A stretch of 64,000 bases of DNA. Origin: DASZFV01 sp035549075. Its GTDB lineage: Bacteria; Myxococcota_A; Polyangia; Fen-1088. The notes below the pieces were generated by a model that saw only the letters and a list, made by a program, of their open reading frames with translations, had not been told where the DNA came from and made no database searches. Positions 19,076-28,454 of this stretch are shown one piece after another. Within the stretch, counting starts at the first letter, position 1. The number at the start of each line of letters is the position of its first letter. The stretch spans positions 62,001 to 126,000 of the forward strand of contig DASZRT010000143.1 in NCBI GenBank assembly GCA_035549075.1, given 5' to 3'. A program made the position numbers and the translations under genes.

Positions 19076-19969
19076 ATGACCACCGCAAGGACCGTGAGAC
19101 CCGTTCGTAAGCTCGTGACCGCTCACTCACAGACCGAGGGAGGCGGCTTCGTCGTGCGCCGCCCGCTGCCGACCGCCGGCCTCGAGGCCGCCGACCCGTT
19201 CCTCCTCATCGACGAGATGGGCCCCGTGAACTACGCGCCCGGCGAAGCGATCGGCGCTCCCGATCACCCGCACCGCGGCTTCGAGACCGTCACCTACGTC
19301 CTCGACGGCGAGATGGAGCACGAGGACTCGGCCGGCCACCGCGGCGTCATCGGCCCCGGCGACGTGCAGTGGATGACGGCGGGCGCGGGCATCATCCACT
19401 CGGAGATGCCGACGGCGCGCGTGCGCAAGAACGGCGGCAGGGCCCACGGCTTCCAGATCTGGGTCAACTTGCCGGCGCGCTTGAAGATGACGCAGCCGCG
19501 GTACCAAGAGCTCCCGGCGGCGCGCATCCCAACGGCGGCGACGCCCGACGGCCTCGCGCGCGTGCGGCTCGTCGCGGGCGAGGCACTGGGCGTGCGCGCC
19601 GCGATCGAGACGCACACGCCGATCGTCTACCAAGACTGGTCGCTCGACGACGGCGCCGACGTCACGCTGCCGCTCGGCGCCGATCACCGCGTGCTCGTCT
19701 ACGTCTTCGAGGGCGCCGTGCGTGTCGCCGACGACGGACGCGACGTCACGAGCGGCCAGCTCGCGATCCTCGGCGACGGCGACGCGGTTCGCCTGCGCGG
19801 CGCGCCCGGTGGCGGCCGGCTCTTGCTGCTCGCGGGCGTTCCGCTCAACGAGCCGGTCGCGCGTTACGGCCCGTTCGTCATGAACACGCGCGCCGAGCTC
19901 GAGACGGCGTTCCGCGACTACCAGACGGGACGCATGGGAGAGATCACGCGGACGGCGCGCGTCGGCTGA
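19076..19969 (+). CDS. Pirin family protein
   Basis: 297 residues from ATG 19076; GAGAGAGAG upstream. It is a bicupin. The N-terminal pirin domain has DPFLLIDEMGP, PHRGFETVTYVLDGEMEHEDS (metal-ligand His/Glu set) and GAGIIHSEMP; the C-terminal cupin has RVLVYVFEGAVRVADDG and LLLLAGVPLNEPVARYGPFVMN. Pirins bind a single iron and act as quercetin 2,3-dioxygenases or redox-sensing regulators; which applies here cannot be told. It is divergent from the delta-60/two-CXXCH pair across a region with a Fur-box-like site, which fits an iron-linked role. Confidence 0.93.
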   Translation: MTTARTVRPVRKLVTAHSQTEGGGFVVRRPLPTAGLEAADPFLLIDEMGPVNYAPGEAIGAPDHPHRGFETVTYVLDGEMEHEDSAGHRGVIGPGDVQWMTAGAGIIHSEMPTARVRKNGGRAHGFQIWVNLPARLKMTQPRYQELPAARIPTAATPDGLARVRLVAGEALGVRAAIETHTPIVYQDWSLDDGADVTLPLGADHRVLVYVFEGAVRVADDGRDVTSGQLAILGDGDAVRLRGAPGGGRLLLLAGVPLNEPVARYGPFVMNTRAELETAFRDYQTGRMGEITRTARVG

Positions 19970-19978
19970 TCAAGCTGC

Positions 19979-20827
19979 TCAAGCCGAGGCCACGTTCTCG
20001 AGACGGACGAGCCCGAACCACACGGCGGTCCCCAGCCGGCGTGGGTCGGGCTCGATCCACGCCGCCGGGAGCAGCGGGAGCGGCAGCCGCCGAAAGCGGC
20101 GCGCCGCGCGCGCGATCGAGTGAACCTCGACGAGGCGCCAGCCGAGCGCCTCGAAGAAGGCAACGCCCTCGGACGGCGCGAAGCCGAGCATCGGGGCGGC
20201 GCGGTGGCCGCGCATCTTCTTGATGCGCGCGAGCGCGCCCGGCGAGAAGAGGTCGAAGCCCCACCAGCGCAGCGACGGCACGGCGGCGAGATCGCGCCCG
20301 AGCCCGCTCACGACGGCGGCGTCGAGGTAGCCGAGCAAACCTTCGGTCACGACGAGCGTGCGTTTGGCGCCCTCGCTCGCGCGCGCGAGAAACGCGCGGC
20401 GCGCACCCTCGTCGGCGAGGTCGACGCGCTCGCGTACGAGCGCGCAGGCGGGCGTTTCGCCCGCGAGCAGCCGTTCCTTCTCGTCGATGAGCGCCGGCAG
20501 ATCGGCTTCGAACCACGAAAACTTCGGCGGCAGCGGCAGGCGATAGGGGCGCGTGTCGAAGCCGCACGCGAGGTTGACGACGCGATCGCAGCCGTCGGCG
20601 ACGCAGGTCGCGATGAGATCGTCGAGCAGCTTCGTGCGCGCGACGATCGACCAGCCGCTGCGCAGCGCGCGCGGCGACGACGCGAGGATCGCGCGGCCCT
20701 GTTCGCCCGCGAGGCGCGCCGCGAGCGGATCGCGGAAGATCGCATCGGGCCGCGCGCTCTCGTCGGCGCGGTACTGCGCGACCCAACGGGCCGTGTCCGA
20801 GACGGTCGAGACGAGCGCGTCGGCCAT
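19979..20827 (-). CDS. SAM-dependent methyltransferase (TIGR00027 / leucine carboxyl methyltransferase-like)
   Basis: 282 residues from ATG 20827, the normal length. Seen motifs are STVSDTARWVAQYRADES at the N-terminus, FRDPLAARLAGEQG, the SAM-binding loop VVNLACGFDTRPYRL, and the acidic FEADLPALIDEKERLL that contacts the ribose. TLVVTEGLLGYLD completes the set. These define the PF04072/TIGR00027 family, common in actinobacteria and myxobacteria, mostly with unknown small-molecule substrates. It is convergent with pirin and divergent from the EamA transporter, so no operon partner suggests a substrate. Confidence 0.9.
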   Translation of the reverse strand: MADALVSTVSDTARWVAQYRADESARPDAIFRDPLAARLAGEQGRAILASSPRALRSGWSIVARTKLLDDLIATCVADGCDRVVNLACGFDTRPYRLPLPPKFSWFEADLPALIDEKERLLAGETPACALVRERVDLADEGARRAFLARASEGAKRTLVVTEGLLGYLDAAVVSGLGRDLAAVPSLRWWGFDLFSPGALARIKKMRGHRAAPMLGFAPSEGVAFFEALGWRLVEVHSIARAARRFRRLPLPLLPAAWIEPDPRRLGTAVWFGLVRLENVASA

Positions 20828-20863
20828 GCACGAGATCTAGCACCGACGCGCTACAGTGCGCGC

Positions 20864-21751
20864 GTGACGTCGCCCGCCACGCCCTCGAACGACGCGCGCC
20901 CGTGGCTCGCGTTCGGGGCGTGCGGCGCGATTTGGGGCAGCACGTTCCTCGTGATCTCGATCGGCAACGACGCGCTCGCGCCGCTGTGGGCGGCGACGCT
21001 GCGGCTCGTGCTCGCGGCGGCGCTGCTGACGGCGTGGATGTGGGCGCGCGGGCAGTCGCTGCCGCGCGGGGCGGCGCTGCGCGCGGCGCTCGGCTACGGC
21101 GTCGCTCAGTTCGGCGTGAACTTTCCGCTGCTGTACTGGGGCGAGGCGCGCGTGCCGTCGGGGCTGTCGGCCGTCGTCTACGCGACGATCCCGCTGACGA
21201 GCGCGCTCATGACGCGCGCCCTCGGCATGGAGCGCCTCACGCCCGCGAAGCTCGGAGGTGCGCTCGTCGCGTTCGCGGGCGTCGCGCTGCTGTTCTCGTC
21301 GAGCTTTCACGCGCACATTCCCGCCTCGGGCTTGCTGGCGATCTTCGCGGGCGCCACGGCGGCCGGGGTCGGCACGATCGCGCTCAAGCGCGGGCCCCGG
21401 CAGGACCCGTTCGCCGCCAACGCCGTCGGCAGCGCCGCGGGCGCCGTCATCGCGGGCCTCGCGAGCGTCGCGCTCGGCGAGGCGCACGCGCTGCCGACGA
21501 CGTTCGCCGCCGCGTGGCCGCTCGTCTACCTCACGATCGCCGGCTCGCTGGGTGCCTACGTGCTCATGTCGTGGCTCGTGGGCCAGTGGCCGGTCACGCG
21601 CACGGCGTACGTCACCGTGATCGTTCCGGTGATCGCGCTCGTCCTCGGGGCCGTCGTGCGCGGCGAGCACCTGCCCGCCGCGACGGCCGCCGGCGCCGCG
21701 CTCGTCCTCGCGGGGTTGATTCTAGGGATGCGCCCCGCGAAGACCGCTTAG
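20864..21751 (+). CDS. EamA/DMT family transporter
   Basis: 295 residues from GTG 20864. Ten hydrophobic helices form two EamA halves. The first begins WLAFGACGAIWGSTFLVISIG and contains YWGEARVPSGLSAVVYATIPL; the second begins LAIFAGATAAGVGTIALKRG and ends GAVVRGEHLPAATAAGAALVLAG. These are standard drug/metabolite transporter features for export of amino acids, sugars or other small metabolites; substrate unknown. It is divergent from the methyltransferase (36 bases apart), which leaves little room for two promoters. Its stop overlaps the convergent protease stop by four bases. Confidence 0.92.
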   Translation: MTSPATPSNDARPWLAFGACGAIWGSTFLVISIGNDALAPLWAATLRLVLAAALLTAWMWARGQSLPRGAALRAALGYGVAQFGVNFPLLYWGEARVPSGLSAVVYATIPLTSALMTRALGMERLTPAKLGGALVAFAGVALLFSSSFHAHIPASGLLAIFAGATAAGVGTIALKRGPRQDPFAANAVGSAAGAVIAGLASVALGEAHALPTTFAAAWPLVYLTIAGSLGAYVLMSWLVGQWPVTRTAYVTVIVPVIALVLGAVVRGEHLPAATAAGAALVLAGLILGMRPAKTA

Positions 21752-23304
21752 CGCCGCCGCCGCACGAACGCGAGCGCGAGGAGCGACAGCGCACTCGCGA
21801 GCGGCGACATCGGGCCGCCGCCGACGTCGCACGAGCAGCCGCCTTTCGAGCCGCCACCGCCAGCCGTCGTGTCGCCGCCCGCGCCGGTCGTCGCATCGCC
21901 GCCCGCTCCACCGGTCGCGCCCGTCGTGCCGCCGGTCGCCGCGCCCGTCGAGCCTCCCGTCGCACCTGTCGTACCGCCCGTCGTCGTGCCGCCGCCGCTG
22001 CACGGCGCGCCTTGGCAGCCGGCCTCGCACGTGATGAGCGCCGCGTAGGCCGAGTCGACGCGGCACGATATCGACGACTGCGTGAGACAGCTCGAGCAGA
22101 TCGGATCGTTGGCGCACGTCGACGCCTGCGAGCAGCACGTGCCGGTGATGCACGAGTTGCACGCGGCCACCGCGTTCGTGACGCCGCCGCACTTCGTGCT
22201 CACGGGCGGCGTCGTCGTGCCCGCGAGGTACGAGGAGCACGCCGAGTCGGTCGAGCAAGGCGACGCGCAGCTCGTGCACTGACACTTCGCGAGCGCGTCG
22301 TAAGCCGCGGCGCCCGACGGGTTCTTGCTCGTGCAGCTCTGCACGCACGCCGACGTCGTGCACGCGTCGGCGCACGTGAGGAACTGGCCGCACGCCGTCT
22401 GCGCCGTGCCGCAGGCGTCGGCCTGCGTCGTGCACGTGTTGCCGGGCGACACGGCCGCCGACGTGCACTCGTCGCAGTTCAGCACGAGCGGCGTGCCGTT
22501 GATGAACGACGTGATGAACGAATTGAGCGGCGACACGCGCACGCTGACGCCGATCTGCATGCAGCTCTGGTCGCCGTACGACGTCACGCCGCCGACGCGC
22601 AGGCCGTTCGCCGTCATGACGAGCGCCGGGCCGCCCGAATCGCCCGAGCACGCGCCCTTGATGTCGGTCTGGTTGTATTCGAACTGGTGGTCGGAGATCG
22701 TCTCGATCGTGCGCGCGACCTCGCGGCGCTGCGAGTTGTCCTTGTTCGTCTCGGTCTCGCCGTAGCCGACGAGCGTGAACGCCGAGCCCGTCGTGAGCTT
22801 GTCTTCGGCGGGCGCCATCGCCGGGATCGTCGGCATCGCGTTCGTCGCGCCCACGAAGCGCACGAGCGCCATGTCGTAGAAGCTGTTGACCGTGCCGTCG
22901 TAGCTCGGGTGCACCTGCACGGCCGAGACGTCGAAGTACTGGTTCGACGCGATGGCCGTCTGCCAGTCGTTGCCGGGGATGACGAAGAGATCAGCCGGCG
23001 ACGCGACCTTCACGGGCTGCGACACCATCCCGTTGGCCGTGGCGACGACGCAGTGACCGGCCGTCATCAAGATGCCCGACGAGCCCTGCTTCGCGATGAC
23101 GGTGCCCGTACACGCCGCCGAGCTCGAGGTGCCCATCTGGTGGATGAGCGCCATGACGGCGGTGTCGGTCGTGTCGGCGGCGCCGCCGAGGATCGGCGCC
23201 TGCTGTTCCCCGACGTTCCCGACGTCGGTTGCGCCAGGCGCACACGCGGCGAAACCAGAACAGACGAATGCCAAAGCGATGCGCACGCGGGGGGGCCGGC
23301 CCAT
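21748..23304 (-). CDS. Trypsin-like serine protease with Cys-rich region and MYXO-CTERM-like tail
   Basis: 518 residues from ATG 23304 (a GTG at 23322 would add six). The signal has a lipobox (GFAAC). The catalytic domain (about 35-270) begins with the activation-type ILGG and has the full triad: TAGHC, DMALV and GDSGGP. Residues ~275-430 are Cys-rich with repeated CxxCxxxC patterns (CDECTS, CQCTSCASPC, CNSCITGTCC), then a GGTTGATGG linker. The tail GGCSCDVGGG, a hydrophobic helix and RRRR is MYXO-CTERM-like, so the enzyme is probably surface-sorted. Having both a lipobox and a C-terminal sorting signal is unusual. Substrate is unknown. Confidence 0.88.
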   Translation of the reverse strand: MGRPPRVRIALAFVCSGFAACAPGATDVGNVGEQQAPILGGAADTTDTAVMALIHQMGTSSSAACTGTVIAKQGSSGILMTAGHCVVATANGMVSQPVKVASPADLFVIPGNDWQTAIASNQYFDVSAVQVHPSYDGTVNSFYDMALVRFVGATNAMPTIPAMAPAEDKLTTGSAFTLVGYGETETNKDNSQRREVARTIETISDHQFEYNQTDIKGACSGDSGGPALVMTANGLRVGGVTSYGDQSCMQIGVSVRVSPLNSFITSFINGTPLVLNCDECTSAAVSPGNTCTTQADACGTAQTACGQFLTCADACTTSACVQSCTSKNPSGAAAYDALAKCQCTSCASPCSTDSACSSYLAGTTTPPVSTKCGGVTNAVAACNSCITGTCCSQASTCANDPICSSCLTQSSISCRVDSAYAALITCEAGCQGAPCSGGGTTTGGTTGATGGSTGAATGGTTGATGGAGGDATTGAGGDTTAGGGGSKGGCSCDVGGGPMSPLASALSLLALAFVRRRR

Positions 23305-23358
23305 GCCCGAATACTGTCTCACGCCCTCACCGCCTGCGATGCGTTTTAGCGATGACGA

Positions 23359-25743
23359 CTACATCGCCATGCGCGTCACGGCGTCGGCCCACGAAACGCC
23401 GTCGGGCACCAAGGTCAGCACCTGACCCTTCGCCGTCGGCAACGTGACCTCGGTCCCTGACATCGTGCCCGCGTCGGCGCCGTCGCGGAACACCTGCACG
23501 GCTTGGCCGGGCCACGGGTTGACGACGACGGCGGGCAAGCCCTGCTCGCTCGCGAAGCGCACGAACTGCACGACGCCGCCCGTGATGCGGCTCGACACGA
23601 GGAACGCGCCCACGGCGCGCAGATCGCCGAAGCGCGCGTCTTGCGCCGCGGGCCAATCGGCGAACACGCGCAGCTTGCCTTGGAACGACTGCAGCAACAT
23701 CTCGCAGATCGTCGACGGCACGGTGTTCACGTTCTCGAGGCCGCCGCCGCCCGTGTGGATGTGCAGGTTCGGGTACGAGTGGCCCGTGACCCACGCATCG
23801 AGGTGCGTGAGGATGTCCTTGGCGTCGTGGCCCACGCGCGCCGCCGCCGGATAGAACGTGTTCGTGCCGTTGTCGTCGTTCCAGCGCGCCATCTCGTCGA
23901 CCATGTTGCGCGCCGTCGCGAGCGTCGTCGCGTCGCTGCCGAGGCCGATCTGGCTCGCCGGGTAGATGTGCTGGATGCCGATGGCGTTGCCGCCGTTCCA
24001 GTCGAGGCCGACCTCGGTGTAGCGGAACACGGTCTTGCCGTCTTTTTGAAACGTCGGAAACGCCGACAGGTTCGTGAGGCGGTCTTGCCACGTCGCGCGC
24101 GAAGACGCGTCGGCGTCCAGCGCCGTGGCGACGTCGATCGTCCCTTGCAGCAAGTAGCGCACGAGCCCGAGCGACATGACGCCGTTCATCTGCGGGTACG
24201 GGTTGCCCTCGTGCTGGGCGTCGTCGTCGATCACGTAGCGCGCGCCGTCTTTGCGCAGGTAGCCCGACCAGAACGTCGACATCTGCTTCAGCGTGTCGTA
24301 GATGCGCGCGGCGTAGGCCGCGGCGCGCGTCGCGTTCCAGTGCGCGATCATCACCGACGCCGCGAAGGCGTTGTTGAACTTCTGGTTCCACTCGTTGGTG
24401 TCGCCGCTGCCTTTGGGCGGCGGGCCGATGTGCACGCGGTAGTACGCGCCCGTCCACCCGTTGGCCTTCGCCTGCGCGGCCGCGACCGGCGCCCAATCGA
24501 TCACGGGCTGGTCGTAGCTGTCGGCGAGCTCGGGGTGGTTCGTGGGGAAGGCCGCGTAGAACGGCGCTTCGTAGTTGTAGTTGAGCGTGTAGTCGCCGTT
24601 CCAACCGGGATCGCGCATGACCCAGTTGCCCCAAAGGCCCGGCGCCTGCTCGCCCGCGCGCGACGCGCTCGCGAGCAAGTACAGCGACGCGTAGAAGAAC
24701 TTCTCGAGCGTCTTGTCGGGCAGCTCGACGAACGATTTTTCGTAGAAGGCGTCCCACCACGCGACGTGCGCGGCCTCGAGCGGCGCGAGATCCGCCGGCG
24801 CGAGGTTGGCGACGCTGGCGACGGCGCGCGTCTGGTAGCCGGCGTCGTCGCGATCGCTCATGACGCCGGTCACGAGAAACACCGGCGTGCCCGGCGTCAG
24901 CGAGAACGAGAGCGCGTCGTTCGCGATGGTGCCCTTCGCGCCCACGACGCGCGTCGCGACGCGCACCTTGCGCGTCGCCGCGCCGCCGACGGTGTCGGCC
25001 CCGTCGGCGCGCACGTCGCGCGTGAGCACGTCGCCCGTCGCGCCGCCCGTGCTCGCGTTCGCGTTCTCGTGGCCGACGGCGAGCGACGCGCTCGCGGCGA
25101 GCGCGCCGCCGCCCGTGAGCGTCAGCTTCGTGATGAGCCGGTTTTGCGTCGTGTCGTCGGCCTGCACCCAGCTCTCGAGCGCGATCGTGCGGCCGCCCAA
25201 GCTGAAGGAGCCCGTGACGACGCCGCGCCCGATGTCCTCCGTCATCGCGTACGACGCGCCCGCGAGGTCGGGGATCGCGAGCGCGAGGCGCGCCATCGCC
25301 TTCACCTTGCCCTCGCCCAGCGACCAGAACTCGTTCTTGTGCAGGATGAACGTCATCGCGTCGACGCCGCCCAGGATCGCGACGCCGAGATCGCCGTTGC
25401 CGAGGAGCGGCGCGTCCGTCGTCTGATCCGTGTCGACGAGCTTCGGCGGCGCCGTGAAGGTGCCTTGGTAGAGCCGCGCGCGGTTCGGCCACGCCGACGC
25501 GGGCGCGCCGCCGCCGTCGGGGATCGTCGACGGCACGTCAGGCGCGGCTTCGACGGGCGCGTCGAGCGTCGTCGTTCCCGCGGCCGCGTCGACGCCGACG
25601 GCTGTTTCGCCCGCGGCGCCGCCGGTGGCGCCAGCCGTGGCAGGCATCCCGCCCGCCGCACCATCTCCCGCGTCGACGACGGATCCCGATTTCGCGCCGC
25701 TGCACGCCGCCAACGCCAACACGACGACGAGCGCCCTGCGCAT
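23359..25743 (-). CDS. GH95-like glycoside hydrolase lipoprotein (alpha-L-fucosidase/galactosidase type)
   Basis: 794 residues from ATG 25743. Lipobox is ALAAC (Cys 14), followed by an Ala/Gly-rich linker to ~residue 85. The N-terminal beta sandwich has PLLGNGDLGVAILGG and FILHKNEFWSLGEGKV. The (alpha/alpha)6 barrel has NWVMRDPGWNGDYTLNYNYE, matching the GH95 region that carries the catalytic-site Asn pair. Also seen are QHIYPASQIGLGSD and TGGGGLENVNTVPSTICEMLLQ (the latter shown by key residues). GH95 enzymes remove alpha-L-fucose or L-galactose from glycans. The typical FDAHPPFQIDGNFG stretch is altered here, so a divergent specificity is likely. Same-strand neighbours are threonine ammonia-lyase upstream and the protease downstream. 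Confidence 0.78.
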   Translation of the reverse strand: MRRALVVVLALAACSGAKSGSVVDAGDGAAGGMPATAGATGGAAGETAVGVDAAAGTTTLDAPVEAAPDVPSTIPDGGGAPASAWPNRARLYQGTFTAPPKLVDTDQTTDAPLLGNGDLGVAILGGVDAMTFILHKNEFWSLGEGKVKAMARLALAIPDLAGASYAMTEDIGRGVVTGSFSLGGRTIALESWVQADDTTQNRLITKLTLTGGGALAASASLAVGHENANASTGGATGDVLTRDVRADGADTVGGAATRKVRVATRVVGAKGTIANDALSFSLTPGTPVFLVTGVMSDRDDAGYQTRAVASVANLAPADLAPLEAAHVAWWDAFYEKSFVELPDKTLEKFFYASLYLLASASRAGEQAPGLWGNWVMRDPGWNGDYTLNYNYEAPFYAAFPTNHPELADSYDQPVIDWAPVAAAQAKANGWTGAYYRVHIGPPPKGSGDTNEWNQKFNNAFAASVMIAHWNATRAAAYAARIYDTLKQMSTFWSGYLRKDGARYVIDDDAQHEGNPYPQMNGVMSLGLVRYLLQGTIDVATALDADASSRATWQDRLTNLSAFPTFQKDGKTVFRYTEVGLDWNGGNAIGIQHIYPASQIGLGSDATTLATARNMVDEMARWNDDNGTNTFYPAAARVGHDAKDILTHLDAWVTGHSYPNLHIHTGGGGLENVNTVPSTICEMLLQSFQGKLRVFADWPAAQDARFGDLRAVGAFLVSSRITGGVVQFVRFASEQGLPAVVVNPWPGQAVQVFRDGADAGTMSGTEVTLPTAKGQVLTLVPDGVSWADAVTRMAM

Positions 25744-25784
25744 GTGGCCCTAGACGACCCACAGCCTCGGGCCAGGCAGGGAAT

Positions 25785-27317
25785 TCAACCCCCGAGGAAC
25801 ATGCGGTACGTCGGGTTCTCGGTCTCGTCTTCCCAGGGGTAGCCGAGGGCGTCGAGCCGCGCCGTGAAGCGCGCGCGATCCTCGAGCGGCACGCGCAGGC
25901 CCGCGAGGACGCGGCCGTAGTCGGCGCCGTGGTTGCGGTAGTGGAAGAGCGTGATGTTCCAGTCGGCGCCCATGGCGTCGAGGAACTTCGCGAGGCCGCC
26001 CGGGCGCTCGGGGAACTCGCAGCGGAACACGACCTCGTCGCGCAGCGCGGGCGCGCGGCCGCCCACCATGTAGCGGATGTGCAGCTTGGCCGTCTCGTCG
26101 GCCGACAGATCGATCACCTCGTAGCCGCGCGCGCCCAGCTCGGCCAGCAGCGCCGGTTTGTCGCGCGCAGCGTCGGCCAACTTCAACCCGACGAAGACGT
26201 GCGCGGCGCCTTCTTCGGCGTAGCGGTAGTTGAACTCGGTGATCGTGCGCGGGCCGAGCACGTCGACGAAGCGGCGGTAGCTGCCCGGCACCTCGGGGAT
26301 CGTGACGCCGAGGAGGATCTCGCGCGCCTCGCCCAGCTCGGCGCGTTCGGCGACGTGGCGCAAGCGATCGAAGTTCATGTTCGCGCCGCTGTTGATGGCG
26401 ACGAGCGAGCTCCCGCCGAGGCGCATCGGGCCGCGCGCGACGTACTTTTTCAGGCCCGCGAGCGCGAGCGCGCCCGACGGCTCGGCGATGACGCGCGCGT
26501 CTTCGAAGATGTCTTTGATCGCGGCGCACATCTCGTCGGTGTCGGCGACGAGCACGTCGTCGAGCAGCTCGCGGCACACGCGAAACGTCTCGACGCCCAC
26601 TTGTTTGACGGCCGTGCCGTCGGCGAACAGGCCCACGCGATCGAGCAGCACGCGATGGCCCGCCGCGAGCGCCGCCTTCATCGACGCGGCGTCGGCGGGC
26701 TCGACGCCGATGACCTTGGTCTCGGGCCGCAGGAACTTCACGTACGAGGCCACACCGGCCGCGAGGCCGCCGCCGCCGATGGGCACGAACACGGCCTCGA
26801 TGGGCGCGGGGTGCTGGTGGAGGATCTCCATGCCGACGGTGCCCTGCCCCGCGATGACCTCGGGATCGTCGTACGGGTGCACGAAGGTGAGGCCTTCGCT
26901 CTTCTCGAGGGCGCGCGCGCGCTCGTGCGCCTCTTCGAACGTGTCGCCGTGGAGCACGACCTGGCCGCCCAGCCAGCGAACGGCGTCGATCTTGATCTGC
27001 GGCGTCGTCACCGGCATGACGATCGTCGCCGCGATGCCGAGGCGCTTGGCCGAGAGCGCGACGCCCTGCGCGTGGTTGCCGGCCGACGCGCAGATGACGC
27101 CCGCCGCGCGCTCGGCGGGGCCCAGGCGCGCGATGCGGTTGTAGGCGCCGCGAATCTTGAACGAGAAGACCGGCTGCAGGTCCTCGCGCTTCTGCCACAC
27201 CTCGCGGCCGAGGCGTTGGCCGAGGCGGGGCATGCGATCGAGGGGCGTCTGGACGGCGACGTCGTAGACGCGGGCGTCGAGGATCTTGCGGACGTAGTCG
27301 GTGTCGGCGGCGCTCAC
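25785..27317 (-). CDS. ilvA: Threonine ammonia-lyase, biosynthetic (two ACT-like regulatory domains)
   Basis: 510 residues from GTG 27317, the length of biosynthetic rather than catabolic threonine deaminase. It converts threonine to 2-oxobutyrate, the first step to isoleucine. The PLP domain has SFKIRGAYNRI (Schiff-base Lys), SAGNHAQGVALSAK, the phosphate-binding GGGGLAAG and INSGANMNFDRLR. Residues ~325-510 are the paired ACT-like domains (EFNYRYAEEGAAHVFVGL and FPERPGGLAKFLDAM) that bind isoleucine and valine. It starts only 22 bases after the cytochrome-like gene stop, so it may be co-transcribed with surface genes; no leader or riboswitch has room there. Confidence 0.95.
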   Translation of the reverse strand: MSAADTDYVRKILDARVYDVAVQTPLDRMPRLGQRLGREVWQKREDLQPVFSFKIRGAYNRIARLGPAERAAGVICASAGNHAQGVALSAKRLGIAATIVMPVTTPQIKIDAVRWLGGQVVLHGDTFEEAHERARALEKSEGLTFVHPYDDPEVIAGQGTVGMEILHQHPAPIEAVFVPIGGGGLAAGVASYVKFLRPETKVIGVEPADAASMKAALAAGHRVLLDRVGLFADGTAVKQVGVETFRVCRELLDDVLVADTDEMCAAIKDIFEDARVIAEPSGALALAGLKKYVARGPMRLGGSSLVAINSGANMNFDRLRHVAERAELGEAREILLGVTIPEVPGSYRRFVDVLGPRTITEFNYRYAEEGAAHVFVGLKLADAARDKPALLAELGARGYEVIDLSADETAKLHIRYMVGGRAPALRDEVVFRCEFPERPGGLAKFLDAMGADWNITLFHYRNHGADYGRVLAGLRVPLEDRARFTARLDALGYPWEDETENPTYRMFLGG

Positions 27318-27339
27318 GCCGACATCTTACGAGGTCGCG

Positions 27340-28446
27340 TCAGAACAAGCGCGACATCGAGGCCGAGAAAATGCCGATGTCGGACCTCGTGACGATCTTC
27401 GTCGGCGGCGCGTTGCAGCCCGTCGTGGTCGTCCCGTCGGTGTACGGAGAGAGGAAGGTCCACCACGCGTCGAACGAGCCGGCCGGCGCCGCGAACGGCG
27501 GCATCTCGCCTTGAGCAGGGTTGCTCGAGTCGTACGGACGACTCATCGCCTGTCCGAGGATCGTGCTGCAGTAGCTGTACTGATACGCCATGGACACCTG
27601 CGGCAAGCGACCGCCCGGGCCGCCCGCGACGTGGCAGGTGCCGCAGTTTTGGGCCGCGGGGAGCGACGCGATGTTCGCGGGCACGGCGAGCGGCGGCGGG
27701 TTCTCGGGCCAGTGCCGGCCGAGGCCGTACTGGTTGTCCGCCAACGCGGGATCGTCGGCGCGAACGATCGGGTCGGGCCAGCTCGTCGGGAACCAGTTCT
27801 TCTTGTCGATGGCGTTCAACACGGCGGGGATGTCCGTCGCCGAACCCGGGTGGTTGATGAACACGTTCTCGCCCATGTGGCACGACGTGCAGGGCCCGCC
27901 CGAGCCGCTGATCGCCGCGCCGCCGACCCACATCGAGTTGCCGCTGCCGTCGGGGACGATGGGGCCCGTGGGCGTCGGGCCGTAGATGGTCTGGCCGTTC
28001 GAGGGGTTCCACGAGACGTCGTTCGGGATGTCCCAGAAACACGCCTTGCCGTTCGAGCCTTGGCAGATCACGCCCAGGACGGGGGTGTCGGTGCCCACGA
28101 GGTACTCGCCGCTCGCGTCCTTGTGGTTCCAATCGATCCACGGCCGCGGGTTGGCGACGCAGATGCCTGGGTTGCTCAGGATCGTGAAGTTGGTGTCCAC
28201 GATCAACGGGCTCACGTAGTAGTAGATGAAGCTCCAGTTGTCGGACAGGTTGAACGACTGGCGAAACTTGCCGTTGTAGCGCCACGCCGACGAGCCCCAC
28301 GCGGGCGGCATGGGCACGCCTTCTTGCTTGCACTGGGCCGCGTAGTCCGCGCCCGACTTCGTCGTCAGCTCGGCGCGCGCGCCCGCGCCCGCTCCGACGA
28401 GCAGCGCGACCACCGCCACTTGCAGCGGCCTGTAAGAACGTCGCAT
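27340..28446 (-). CDS. Exported protein with two CXXCH motifs (cytochrome-like)
   Basis: 368 residues from ATG 28446. A cleavable signal peptide (VAVVALLVGAGAGARA-ELTT) replaces the lipobox used by its relatives in this window. Two CXXCH motifs are seen, CTSCHMGENV near the middle and CGTCHVAGGPGG about 90 residues later. The N-terminal half is aromatic-rich (SAWRYNGKFRQSFNLSDNW, WIDWNHKDASGEY) and unrecognised. Probably a periplasmic diheme protein; heme binding is inferred. It follows a small exported protein by eight bases and precedes ilvA by 22, so a leftward transcript from 28832 could include all three. Confidence 0.75.
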   Translation of the reverse strand: MRRSYRPLQVAVVALLVGAGAGARAELTTKSGADYAAQCKQEGVPMPPAWGSSAWRYNGKFRQSFNLSDNWSFIYYYVSPLIVDTNFTILSNPGICVANPRPWIDWNHKDASGEYLVGTDTPVLGVICQGSNGKACFWDIPNDVSWNPSNGQTIYGPTPTGPIVPDGSGNSMWVGGAAISGSGGPCTSCHMGENVFINHPGSATDIPAVLNAIDKKNWFPTSWPDPIVRADDPALADNQYGLGRHWPENPPPLAVPANIASLPAAQNCGTCHVAGGPGGRLPQVSMAYQYSYCSTILGQAMSRPYDSSNPAQGEMPPFAAPAGSFDAWWTFLSPYTDGTTTTGCNAPPTKIVTRSDIGIFSASMSRLF

Positions 28447-28454
28447 GCGCGCGC

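Noticed and set aside
27318..27339. Possible attenuator or riboswitch before ilvA
   Set aside because: Only 22 bases separate ilvA from the upstream stop, too short for a leader peptide or known riboswitch.
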